The notes beneath the pieces were generated by a model. It was not told the DNA's origin and made no database searches. It worked only from the letters and a program-made list of their open reading frames with translations. The translations under genes and the position numbers were made by a program. A stretch of DNA of 49,643 bases from Bacillota bacterium. Lineage in GTDB: Bacteria > Bacillota > Limnochordia > Darwinibacteriales > Darwinibacteriaceae. Location of the stretch: assembly GCA_012521335.1 (NCBI GenBank), contig JAAYMM010000083.1, positions 1 to 49,643 on the forward strand. The letters run 5' to 3'. This document shows positions 1 to 9,052 of the stretch, one piece after another. Each line of letters starts with the position of its first letter. Position 1 is the stretch's first letter.

Positions 1-204
1 ATTGGGAGACTTCCAAATGCTATATCAGGAAAGAGATTCTTCAGCATATCTTAGCCAGGCGTAATGCAGCTTAGTCCTGTGGGATCCCGATGGAAAATTG
101 CGAACTATACTTGACACAATCAACTGCTGAGGAGCAAAGGATTATCTGAGAAGGTGTCGAAACAAGAACATGTATTTCTTTAGCACACAAACGGAGGGGT
201 ATTA

Positions 205-819
205 ATGCTCAAAATATTCGCACTCGGTGGTCCAGTAATGATTCCGTTACTGTTCTGCTCGATCTTCGCAGTAGCGATCGGACTGGAACGGTTGTGGTAT
301 CTGCTGCGCTCGAGAGTAGATACGGACGACCTGCTGGAAGACATTAAGCTATCCCTTGGCCAAGGTAAAGTTCTGGAAGCCATGCAGATCGCCAAGAAGT
401 CCCGTGGGCCTGTGGCTGCGGTGCTGGCAGCTGGTATCGCCCATTACGACCAGAGCAGGGATGAGATCAAGCAGAGCATGGATGCTGTGGGCCGGGAAGA
501 GATATACAAGATGGAGAAGCGGATGGGCGCCCTGGAGTTGATCATCTCCATCGCACCTCTGCTGGGGATTCTCGGTACAGTAACGGGTATCATCCAGAGC
601 TTTAATGTGATCGCAGCCTTGGAGGGCATCGGTCAGGCGGCCGAGCTGAGTGCAGGTATTGCTGAAGCGTTGATTACCACCGCCGCGGGTCTGAGCATTG
701 CTGTACCCACCATGGCCCTCAACGCCTTCCTGAACAGCATCATTGACAAGAACATCGCCGATATGACCAAGAAGTCCACCGAACTGCTGAACCTTCTCGA
801 TGCGAGGAGTGAGTTTTAA
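205..819 (+). CDS. exbB: MotA/TolQ/ExbB-family proton channel protein
   Basis: ATG after GGAGGGG; three hydrophobic segments and the typical motif LLGILGTVTGIIQSF; followed by an ExbD-like gene. Confidence 0.93.
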   Translation: MLKIFALGGPVMIPLLFCSIFAVAIGLERLWYLLRSRVDTDDLLEDIKLSLGQGKVLEAMQIAKKSRGPVAAVLAAGIAHYDQSRDEIKQSMDAVGREEIYKMEKRMGALELIISIAPLLGILGTVTGIIQSFNVIAALEGIGQAAELSAGIAEALITTAAGLSIAVPTMALNAFLNSIIDKNIADMTKKSTELLNLLDARSEF

Positions 820-1223
820 TGAACTTCGAGCGCGTGAAGAGAAACCACCGCGGGCCAGATATCACTCCCATGATTGACGTGGTGTTTTTCCTGTTGGTCT
901 TTTTTATGGTGTTTTTTACGGTGCGAACAGCTCCTTTAGGCCTCAACGTTGAACTGCCGCGCGCGGTCACTGGCAATCCCCAGGCGAGTGCCAGGTTTGA
1001 GGTCGCGGTAGATAAATCAGGAGCCATGTACGTTTCTGGCAGCCGGGTGACGACTGCCCAGCTCCGTCAGGCGCTGGCGGAGAGACTGCAGGTCAATCCC
1101 GACATGTTCGTGATCGTAAAGGCTGACAAGGAGGTGCGCTACGAGTACGTAGTGAACGCCCTTGACGAAGTCCGCGCCGCGGGCGGATACCGGCTGGGCT
1201 TGGCAGTTGAGCAAGACAGGTAA
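819..1223 (+). CDS. exbD: ExbD/TolR-family biopolymer transport protein
   Basis: N-terminal ITPMIDVVFFLLVFFMVFF motif; ATG overlaps the exbB stop. Confidence 0.93.
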   Translation: MNFERVKRNHRGPDITPMIDVVFFLLVFFMVFFTVRTAPLGLNVELPRAVTGNPQASARFEVAVDKSGAMYVSGSRVTTAQLRQALAERLQVNPDMFVIVKADKEVRYEYVVNALDEVRAAGGYRLGLAVEQDR

Positions 1224-1242
1224 GGGGAAAGGAGAGAGGCAT

Positions 1243-2220
1243 GTGCACAATCCGTATGGTGATGAACCGCGGCTGAATAAGTTTCTGCTCATATCCGTAG
1301 TTCTGCATGCCATCCTGTTCTTCACCTTACCAGATTTGGTTTCGCGCCTAGAAGCAGATGTCCCCGGTATGGCCGGCGGAGGCGTAATCCAGATCATGCA
1401 TGTGGAACGTTCGGTCAACCCGCGTCCATCTCCCGTGACCGATCCCCTTGCGCAGGGCACAGTGCCCCGGGTAACTGACCCCAGGCCCCAGGCCGAGCAG
1501 CCTCTACAGCAAGATGCAGTAGCCCAACCCGAACCTCCAGTAGTGGAGCAACCGCAGGTAGAAAGGGCCTCCCCAGATGTGCCTGAGCCTGAGTTTACTC
1601 CCGAACCGGAGCCCACGGCTCCAGAAGAGCTGTCTCCTCCAGAACCCCCTAGACAGGAAGTGCTGTCTGACACAGGGGCAGGCGAGCTGATCAGCAGTGA
1701 GGTGGGGCCGGAAGTAGCAGCTGAGCCCATCGCCCGGGAGGCAGTCGAGCCCCCCGTGGAACCGCGTCCGGAACCAGAAGAGCGGCCAACTGCCCAGAAT
1801 GTGAGCGGAACCGGAACAGGCACTGGCGGATCGGACGACGATCCGGGCACATCGCAATCGGGAACGGGAACAGCGCAGACAGCTCCACCGTCTCCGCCAC
1901 CTCCGGCTAGCGGTCGCGGGCTGCACGGCGGGGGAGTGCCCACGTACCCGAAGAATGCGGAACACGACGGCGTGGAAGGGGTAGTGTTCCTGGTAATCGA
2001 AGTGTCCGCTGATGGAACACTGCTCAATGTGGTACTGGAAAGGTCTTCCGGCGACAGCCGCTTGGACACCCAGGCGCTCAGGTATGTGCAGGGCATGTGG
2101 ACATTTGCCAGCCAGCCTTATGACTACGCCATGGAAGTTGCCGTGGTCTTCAGCAAAGAGGATAATCGTTTTGTGTCCAACGTGGAATACGGCGAGGTTC
2201 GTTGGCTGAACGCGCCTTAA
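1243..2220 (+). CDS. TonB-like energy transducer
   Basis: GTG start after GGAGAGAG; single N-terminal TM, Pro/Glu-rich linker, TonB_C-like C-terminus (VPTYPKNAEHDGVEGVVFLVIEVSADG). Confidence 0.85.
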   Translation: MHNPYGDEPRLNKFLLISVVLHAILFFTLPDLVSRLEADVPGMAGGGVIQIMHVERSVNPRPSPVTDPLAQGTVPRVTDPRPQAEQPLQQDAVAQPEPPVVEQPQVERASPDVPEPEFTPEPEPTAPEELSPPEPPRQEVLSDTGAGELISSEVGPEVAAEPIAREAVEPPVEPRPEPEERPTAQNVSGTGTGTGGSDDDPGTSQSGTGTAQTAPPSPPPPASGRGLHGGGVPTYPKNAEHDGVEGVVFLVIEVSADGTLLNVVLERSSGDSRLDTQALRYVQGMWTFASQPYDYAMEVAVVFSKEDNRFVSNVEYGEVRWLNAP

Positions 2221-2237
2221 ATGGGAGGATAGAGCGG

Positions 2238-4268
2238 ATGCCAAAAAAGCTAGTACTTCTCGTGGGGTTGCTGACTCTAGCGCTTGCGGTGCTGCCCGCC
2301 ACAACCGCCTGGGCACAAGAGAATGTGGAAATAAGCAACGAGTATATCCGAATCGTGGTGAATGGCGGGGAGCTTAACGGTGGGAGGTTTTCCGTGGGCA
2401 CAACCGGAGGAGACCCCGGGCGTAGCAGCGATGACCACAAAGCCCTGATTTACGGCGGTGACGATCCGTGGACATCGTATACGACGGTACGCGTGGACAA
2501 TCAGTACTGGATCTTCGGTAATCCCACGGATCGAAGGGCCGGCTTTGATGGCCTGTATGGAGAGATGGTCCAGCCGCCTACCATAGTGGATGGAAAAATA
2601 GAGAGCAGCTGGATGCTCGGTCCCATCCAGGTCTGGCAGGTCTTGAGCATTACGCGCAGCAGCACAACGGGCCTCATGGACACGGCGCAAATCGAGTATC
2701 ACGTGGAGAACACGGATACAGAAACCCACATGGTGGGACTGCGCCTTATGCTCGATACCATGCTGGGGGCCAATGATGGTGCCCCGTTCCGGGTGGAGGA
2801 CCGGGCCCTGACCACCAACACAGTGTACTATTCCCAGAACATGCCGGAGTTCTGGCAGGCCTTCGATTCCCTGTCGAACCCCCAAGTCATGGCCCAAGGA
2901 ACACTGCGCAAACCAGGCATTGCCCCTCCCGATCGAGTCTACTTTACCAATTGGGGGAGCGTGGCTGATGCTCCATGGAACTTCGAATTCATTCCAGGGC
3001 GAGATTACACCCGCCTTGGTGAGTGGGAACTGGACAGTGCCATCGCCCTTTTCTGGGACCCAGTGGTGCTGGAACCAGGTGAGTCCCGCAGTTATGTTAC
3101 TTATTACGGCCTAGGCGGCGTCACCATTGCCGAAGGCGATCTGATTGTGGGCGTAGCCTCCCCGGCCCAGGTACCGGCCGATACAGAGGGCTTCCAGACC
3201 TTCTCCATCATTGCCTACGTAGAGAACGACGGAGAGGGAGAGGCGCTGGATGTCACAGCAGAACTGCGGCTGCCGCGTGAGCTGGAACTGGTGGGCAGCC
3301 CGGTCAAAGTAGCTTTGGGTGATCTGCCCGTGGGCGAAACCAAGCAGACTGGCTGGCAGGTCAGGGCCCAGAGCAATGCGGAGGGCGTCTTCAGCTATGA
3401 AGTGGTGGTTACATCCACCAACAGTGAGACCAATAGGGTTGCCCGCACCATTGAAGTGCTCAGTCCCGCACGGCTGCAGGTGATGGTCAGCGCTCCTCCA
3501 GAGTTGGGAGTCAAGGATGAACGCTTCGACCCGCCAACTTTCGATGTGACAGTGTTCCTGCGCAACGAAGGGGGCACTGCCTACTACGGAGGCACTTTCG
3601 AACTGCTCCATCCCATGCTGGAGCTGCTGCCCGGCCAGAGCGCCAAGCGTTTCCCGGGGACCATCGAAGCCGGACAGGAGATGTCTTTCAAGTGGGTGCT
3701 CAAACCGCAGGCGGGTTACTTCGGAGGAGGCCCGTTGGGTTACTCCTTGAGGATCACCTCGCCTCGGGGTGAGCAGACGGTGCGCCCCATGTTCATCACC
3801 ATCCCGCTGCTCAAACCCAAAGTCTGGGTAGGTGAGCCGGAGGTTGCCGGCGGTGGACTGGTTAGGGAAGGCGAGTACTTCAAACTGCCCATCTGGGCCA
3901 CCAATATCCCCGATTTGCTCGGTGTAGAGCTGGATCTGTCCTTTGATCCAGAGCGCCTGGAGATTGTAGGTAAGACGCTGGATATCTCCAAGGGAACCCT
4001 ATTTGTAGGCGAAGGGGAAGGGGGATCCGCAGCGTGGACCATGCCCTTCGTGGCCAACGACACCGGCCAGATCTTGGGGCTGAAGGCCGAGCGCACAACC
4101 AAGCTCAAAAACGCCTTTGGCACGCTCGTAACCATTTATTTCCGAGCCAAACAAGCTGGTTTAGCTCGGGTGAGCGTCGATGATGTGAGGATCATCATCC
4201 CCGAGGCTGTCCTTGACCCTTCGTATTTCGAAGTCGAGCATAGAGACATTCGGATTCAACCAAGATAG
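2238..4268 (+). CDS. Secreted protein with CARDB-like middle and C-terminal cohesin-like domain
   Basis: Signal peptide MPKKLVLLVGLLTLALAVLPATTAWA; C-terminus VELDLSFDPERLEIVGKTLD...GTLVTIYFRAKQAGLARVSVDDVRI resembles cohesin. Confidence 0.7.
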   Translation: MPKKLVLLVGLLTLALAVLPATTAWAQENVEISNEYIRIVVNGGELNGGRFSVGTTGGDPGRSSDDHKALIYGGDDPWTSYTTVRVDNQYWIFGNPTDRRAGFDGLYGEMVQPPTIVDGKIESSWMLGPIQVWQVLSITRSSTTGLMDTAQIEYHVENTDTETHMVGLRLMLDTMLGANDGAPFRVEDRALTTNTVYYSQNMPEFWQAFDSLSNPQVMAQGTLRKPGIAPPDRVYFTNWGSVADAPWNFEFIPGRDYTRLGEWELDSAIALFWDPVVLEPGESRSYVTYYGLGGVTIAEGDLIVGVASPAQVPADTEGFQTFSIIAYVENDGEGEALDVTAELRLPRELELVGSPVKVALGDLPVGETKQTGWQVRAQSNAEGVFSYEVVVTSTNSETNRVARTIEVLSPARLQVMVSAPPELGVKDERFDPPTFDVTVFLRNEGGTAYYGGTFELLHPMLELLPGQSAKRFPGTIEAGQEMSFKWVLKPQAGYFGGGPLGYSLRITSPRGEQTVRPMFITIPLLKPKVWVGEPEVAGGGLVREGEYFKLPIWATNIPDLLGVELDLSFDPERLEIVGKTLDISKGTLFVGEGEGGSAAWTMPFVANDTGQILGLKAERTTKLKNAFGTLVTIYFRAKQAGLARVSVDDVRIIIPEAVLDPSYFEVEHRDIRIQPR

Positions 4269-4285
4269 CGAGGAGGCTTACTTAC

Positions 4286-5389
4286 ATGAAGAGGAAAGTC
4301 ATCTGCGGACTGATACTGGCCCTGGTGTTCAGCATGACCGCCCCCGCCCTGGCGGAAACCAAGTTGACGGACGTTCCCGTTGACCACTGGGCCTACCACG
4401 CCGTGAACACAGTTGTCTCCAAAGGATACCTGACTCTCTTTGAGGACGGCAGTTTCCAAGGGACCCGGGCAGTGGACCGCTACAGTCTAGCCAGCGTCAT
4501 CGCCAGGCTGCTGGAGGACATTGAGGTGTCACGGGTACGGGGTACCACCGGTGATCTGACTGCCATCGGCGATCTGCGCACCAGGTTTGAAGAGGATCTG
4601 GCCACCTGGTATGCCGATCAGCAGAGCCTGCGCGACAGCGTGAAGAGGGTGGAGGAAAACGCCTTGGCGGCAGAAGAGCGCGTGAGCAGGGTGGTGGCAG
4701 CCCAGGTAGCCCTGGAGGAAGAGCTGGCAGCACTCCGCAAAGAGATAGTCGCCCAGCAGCTGACCATCGCCGGTTTTGAAGGCATGGTCGCGGAGCAAAC
4801 GGGTGACCTCGGTGATCTGTCCGCCAACCTCTCCGAACACGGCCAGCGCATTTCCGAACTGCTGAATGCGGTGCTCGTTCTGGAAAAAGAAGTGCTGCGC
4901 CAGGGTGATGAGATCACCCGCCTGGAGAACTGGATTGGGGAGAAAGACGCAGTCTTTGCTACCCTGCAGGGCTCCGACGCTGATCTGGCGTCCCAACTGG
5001 AGCAGCTGGCCAAGAACAACCAGCAGCTGGAAAAGGACATCCAAAACCTGGCCGTGATGCTGAGAAGCGAGACTCAAAAACGCGAAGAACTGGCCAGCCA
5101 ACTAGACGCAACCAAGAGCGAGCTTGTGGTGCTGCGGGAAGACCGCTCCATGATGGAAGATATCAAGCAGGAGCTCGGTGCTGATGTGAACGCCCAGCTC
5201 AACGCTGCGCTCATCAGGGAACAGCGCCTGGAACGCCAGATCAAGACGCTCGAAGAAGAGTTCAACGCCTACCGGACCAACGCAGAGCAAGAGCTGAAAT
5301 CCACAAAGACTCTGGCCATTGTTGGCATAGCGGTGGGAGCCATCGGTGCGGTGGTTGGTCTCATAATGTCAGGTGGTTTCAGCAACTAG
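4286..5389 (+). CDS. SLH-domain coiled-coil protein with C-terminal TM helix
   Basis: Signal peptide, one SLH domain (LTDVPVDHWAYHAVNTVVSKGYLTLFEDGSFQGTRAVDRY), long coiled coil, terminal hydrophobic helix TLAIVGIAVGAIGAVVGLIM. Confidence 0.8.
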   Translation: MKRKVICGLILALVFSMTAPALAETKLTDVPVDHWAYHAVNTVVSKGYLTLFEDGSFQGTRAVDRYSLASVIARLLEDIEVSRVRGTTGDLTAIGDLRTRFEEDLATWYADQQSLRDSVKRVEENALAAEERVSRVVAAQVALEEELAALRKEIVAQQLTIAGFEGMVAEQTGDLGDLSANLSEHGQRISELLNAVLVLEKEVLRQGDEITRLENWIGEKDAVFATLQGSDADLASQLEQLAKNNQQLEKDIQNLAVMLRSETQKREELASQLDATKSELVVLREDRSMMEDIKQELGADVNAQLNAALIREQRLERQIKTLEEEFNAYRTNAEQELKSTKTLAIVGIAVGAIGAVVGLIMSGGFSN

Positions 5390-5404
5390 CTGAGAGCTGA
5401 ACAA

Positions 5405-5434
5405 GCGGGGCCCGTACAGGGGGTCCCGCTTTTT
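5405..5434 (+). terminator. Rho-independent terminator after SLH gene
   Basis: GCGGGGCCC / GGGTCCCGC stem (one G-U) followed by TTTTT. Confidence 0.85.
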
Positions 5435-5492
5435 GCATAATTCCAGCTGAACGCCGCATACTAGTAAGGCGCACAAGAAAGGAGTGACGCTT

Positions 5493-5933
5493 TTGCAGCC
5501 CGAAGAATACCAGCAGCTGGTTCAGGAAAACCTTCCACCGCGTCCGATTGTGAAGAACATGCTCTGGGCGTTTTTTGTTGGCGGCTTAATCTGCACCATC
5601 GGCCAGGTGGTGCTCACCATTGCTCAGAACTTTGAGCGCACCAAGGATGAAGCCGCGGCCGTGACCCTAGCTGCCATGATCCTTTTGGGGACCATCCTCA
5701 CGGCGTTGGGCGTCTACGATGAGATCGCGGAGAAGGCGGGAGCCGGTGTGGCGGTACCCATCACTGGGTTTGCCAACACGGTGACCTCCGCGGCCATGGA
5801 CTTCCGGCGAGAAGGGTTCTTGCTGGGGATGGGATCCAAAATGTTTGTTATTGCGGGGCCGGTCATTGTGTACGGCATCTTATCTGGGTTTGTCGTGGCC
5901 CTGATCAAATCGCTGGTGTTGGGGCTGTTCTAA
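5493..5933 (+). CDS. spoVAC: Stage V sporulation protein AC (SpoVAC)
   Basis: Sequence typical of SpoVAC; TTG start suggested by GGAG placement (GTG at 5484 overlaps the SD). Confidence 0.88.
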   Translation: MQPEEYQQLVQENLPPRPIVKNMLWAFFVGGLICTIGQVVLTIAQNFERTKDEAAAVTLAAMILLGTILTALGVYDEIAEKAGAGVAVPITGFANTVTSAAMDFRREGFLLGMGSKMFVIAGPVIVYGILSGFVVALIKSLVLGLF

Positions 5934-5942
5934 AGGGGGATC

Positions 5943-6950
5943 ATGTTGGGCAACCGCTTGGGCACCAGAACCCTGACCTTCAGCCGAGGACCCCGCATCA
6001 CCAGCCGCTATACCCTTGTGGGGCCCCGGGAGGGCAAGGGCCCCTACGCCCTGGACTTTCACGAAATTCTCGCTGATGATTCTTTAGGCCAGAAAACAGC
6101 GGAAAAGACAGAACGACTCATGCTGGAATTGGCCATCGCCAAGACCCTGGAACAGCATGACACAAGCATAGACGAGCTGCACTTTCTCATCGCTGGTGAC
6201 CTGCTCAACCAGATCACCACCTCTTGTCTAGCAGCGAGCACACACGCGGTACCTTTTATCGGGATTTACGGGGCCTGCTCCACCTTTGCCGAGGCATTGG
6301 GCCTAGGTGCCGTACTCCTGCAAGGGGACTTCGCTGAGCAGGTACTGATCGGTACCGCCAGCCACTACCAAACCGCGGAGCGGCAGTTCCGCTATCCCAT
6401 CGAACTAAACGTCCAGCATATAAGAACCAATCAGGTGACTGTAACGGGAGCGGCGGCGGCCATTCTCAGTTTCGCTGACCGAGGGCCGCGTATTACCCAC
6501 GCCACTTTTGGCACGGTAGTGGATATGGGACTGAAAGACCCTCACGACATGGGCAGTGCCATGGCACCGGCAGCCTTCCGCACCATCAAAGAGCACCTGG
6601 CTGACACCGGCCGGACCCTTGCCGATTACGACATCGTGCTCACGGGTGACCTGGGCCGGCAGGGCAGCAAAATGCTCCGCCTGCTTCTGGAAAGGGAAGG
6701 CTTTGAGGGCTTGGAACGTCTGCAGGATGGCGGCAGCCAGATCTTCGGGGACTGGCAGCCCGTGGGTGCAGGCGGAAGCGGTGCCGCCTGTGTTGCGGTG
6801 ATGACCCTCGGTTACATACTCAACGCTCTGGAATCGGCTAAGGCCAAACGCGTGCTGATCGTGGCCACAGGAGCTCTGCTCAGCGCGCTAACCGTGCTGC
6901 AGGGAGAATCCATCCCCTGCATCGCCCATGCCATTGCCTTGGAACAGTAG
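5943..6950 (+). CDS. spoVAD: Stage V sporulation protein AD (thiolase-like)
   Basis: GIYGACSTFAEALGLGAVLL and GDLGRQGSKMLRLLL motifs; gene order AC-AD-AE. Confidence 0.95.
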   Translation: MLGNRLGTRTLTFSRGPRITSRYTLVGPREGKGPYALDFHEILADDSLGQKTAEKTERLMLELAIAKTLEQHDTSIDELHFLIAGDLLNQITTSCLAASTHAVPFIGIYGACSTFAEALGLGAVLLQGDFAEQVLIGTASHYQTAERQFRYPIELNVQHIRTNQVTVTGAAAAILSFADRGPRITHATFGTVVDMGLKDPHDMGSAMAPAAFRTIKEHLADTGRTLADYDIVLTGDLGRQGSKMLRLLLEREGFEGLERLQDGGSQIFGDWQPVGAGGSGAACVAVMTLGYILNALESAKAKRVLIVATGALLSALTVLQGESIPCIAHAIALEQ

Positions 6951-6960
6951 GGAGGGAAAG

Positions 6961-7311
6961 ATGCAGTATCTCATTGCCTTTTTGGTCGGCGGTGCTATCT
7001 GCGCCTTGGCGCAGCTCATCTTCGATACAGCCAAATGCTCTTCCGCCCACATTCTGGTCGGCCTCACCTGCTTGGGAGCCGTGCTGAACGGCTTAGGACT
7101 GTACGAACCCTTTCAGGAGTTTGCTGGAGCTGGGGCATTGGTACCGGTCATGGGCTTTGGCAGCTCCATTACCACAGGGATGATCAGCGAAGTAAAGCGT
7201 CTGGGCTGGGAAGGGCTGTTCACAGGAGCCTTCGAGATAACAGGCTTAGGCCTCGCGGCCGCGGTGGTGTTCAGCAGCCTTCTGGCACTAAGCAGTAAAC
7301 CGCACAGATGA
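6961..7311 (+). CDS. spoVAE: Stage V sporulation protein AE
   Basis: Small membrane protein MQYLIAFLVGGAICALAQLI..., adjacent to spoVAD. Confidence 0.9.
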   Translation: MQYLIAFLVGGAICALAQLIFDTAKCSSAHILVGLTCLGAVLNGLGLYEPFQEFAGAGALVPVMGFGSSITTGMISEVKRLGWEGLFTGAFEITGLGLAAAVVFSSLLALSSKPHR

Positions 7312-7318
7312 CCATACA

Positions 7319-7347
7319 GCCCCGGTACTGAGCGCCGGGGTTCTTTA
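7319..7347 (+). terminator. Terminator after spoVAE
   Basis: GCCCCGG...CCGGGG stem followed by TTCTTTATT. Confidence 0.75.
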
Positions 7348-7474
7348 TTGTCCGGCCCAGGGAAGGAAAACCTTGGGCAGAGTAGAACTTATCTCAAGAA
7401 AAGAGGAAAGCTTTTTCCGATGTAGAACAGTCTTGTATCTTGTCACTATCTGCCTTCGGCAAAGGGGGATCCTC

Positions 7475-7951
7475 ATGGAAGAGAGACAACTAGTGGTTTT
7501 CAGACTACACAATGAAGAGTTTGGGGTGGAGATTACCGATGTGCGCGAGATCGTTAAGCCGCGGCACATCACTAGGCTGCCCCATGTGGCAGATTACATC
7601 GAAGGCGTGACCAACCTGCGTGGCGAGGTTATACCCGTGATCTGCCTGCGCAAACGCTTTGGATTAGAACCTCAGGAAGAAACCCAGGATACCCGTATTA
7701 TCATGCTGGAGATCAACAACGGCATGGTGGGCTTTATCGTGGACGCGGTGACCGAAACCCTGCGCCTGCCGGAAGATGCCATTGAGCCTCCTCCGAGCAA
7801 CATCGCGGGCCTGCGCGCCGACTACCTGGCTGGCGTGGGCAAGATTGAGGATCGGCTGCTGATCCTTTTGGATGTGGACAAGATCCTCAGCACTGATGAG
7901 AAGATTCAGCTGCAGAGCCTGCAGGAGCGGGAACTGGAAGAAGCGCAGTAA
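7475..7951 (+). CDS. cheW: Chemotaxis adaptor CheW
   Basis: LVVFRLHNEEFGVEITDVREIVKP...YIEGVTNLRGEVIPVICLRKRF. Confidence 0.95.
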   Translation: MEERQLVVFRLHNEEFGVEITDVREIVKPRHITRLPHVADYIEGVTNLRGEVIPVICLRKRFGLEPQEETQDTRIIMLEINNGMVGFIVDAVTETLRLPEDAIEPPPSNIAGLRADYLAGVGKIEDRLLILLDVDKILSTDEKIQLQSLQERELEEAQ

Positions 7952-8050
7952 AGCTGCTCAAGTAGTGGGCTTCAGGTGCCGATAAAATACGGGGGAAGCA
8001 TGTTTTTCCCCAGACGGCTGTGATTTTGCGCGCCGCAGGAGGTGAGCAAG

Positions 8051-9052
8051 GTGGAGGACATTCTCACTCAAGAAGAGATAGATCTGCTGATCAAGGCAGT
8101 CACCCAACCAGACCTGGAATTAGAAAAGGAAACAGAACCGGAGACCCAGTCCGACACCCGGTACGATTTCAGCAGACCGAACAAGTTTTCCAAAGAACAC
8201 ATACGTGCCTTACACCGTATCCACGAACAGTTCTGTCGTACTTATGCTGGCTACATGTCGGCGAAACTGCGCCACAGAGTGGATCTAAAGGTACAAAGCA
8301 TCGAGCAGATCCTCTTTGGAGACTTCGTGCGTTCTCTGCCTAACCCCTCGGTTCTGAGCATTTACCAAGTCCAGCCCTTGGAAGGTTATGCCATCGTTCA
8401 GCTGACCCCCGACATCGCCTTTTTGCTGCATGATCGGCTGTGCGGGGGTGATGGAGTGCCTATACGTCGGTCGCGCAGCTTGACCGATATTGAGGTGGCA
8501 GTACTGCGCCGCCAGGTCCTCAGCGTGTTTTCCTCGCTGCTCAGCGATGCTTGGCGGGAAGTTGCTGAACTTCGTTTTGAACTGGAGAGCATGGAGAGCA
8601 ATCCTCAGTTCCTGCAGGCCGCGGCCGACCGGGATGCGGTAGCTTTGATCACTATGCGCTTCGAGCTCAACGATGTCAGCGACATGGTGAGCATCTGCCT
8701 GCCCCACCGCACGCTGGAACCGATTTTGAAAAACCTGACCCACATCCGCATGTTTGAGTCTCTCCAGCAGCCGGACCCGGGCCGCGTGGAGCTGCTTAGA
8801 GAGCAGGTGCGGGCGGCGGTGGTTCCGGTGGAAGTGGAACTCGGGCGGACCACGGTCACCGTAGGTGACCTGCTGGATCTGGCTCCCGGCGATGTGGTGG
8901 TTTTGGACCGCAAGAAGAACGAGACACTGGATGTGAAGATTGGTTCCATGACGAAATTCAAAGGAACACCGGGTAGACTCGGCCAGCGGCTGGGCGTGGT
9001 GATCACGACCGTCTTGGAGCCCCTTGACGAAGGAGGGCCGGATGATGAGTGA
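8051..9052 (+). CDS. fliM: Flagellar motor switch protein FliM
   Basis: LTQEEIDLLIKAV...YDFSRPNKFSKEHIRALHRIHEQF; GTG start after AGGAGG. Confidence 0.95.
   Translation: MEDILTQEEIDLLIKAVTQPDLELEKETEPETQSDTRYDFSRPNKFSKEHIRALHRIHEQFCRTYAGYMSAKLRHRVDLKVQSIEQILFGDFVRSLPNPSVLSIYQVQPLEGYAIVQLTPDIAFLLHDRLCGGDGVPIRRSRSLTDIEVAVLRRQVLSVFSSLLSDAWREVAELRFELESMESNPQFLQAAADRDAVALITMRFELNDVSDMVSICLPHRTLEPILKNLTHIRMFESLQQPDPGRVELLREQVRAAVVPVEVELGRTTVTVGDLLDLAPGDVVVLDRKKNETLDVKIGSMTKFKGTPGRLGQRLGVVITTVLEPLDEGGPDDE

Noticed and set aside
1-74. 3' end of an upstream CDS at the window edge
   Set aside because: Two frames are open to stops near 60-74 (…LARRNAA* and …YLSQA*); too short to choose a frame or family.
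205-819. MotA flagellar stator reading of the first gene (motility genes nearby)
   Set aside because: Followed by ExbD- and TonB-like genes rather than a MotB with an OmpA-like peptidoglycan domain, so ExbB/TolQ is the better call.
1017-2096. 359-aa minus-strand ORF opposite tonB
   Set aside because: Low-complexity Ser/Gly/Thr/Pro translation is the complement of the Pro/Glu-rich tonB linker; the plus-strand frame has SD and domain support.
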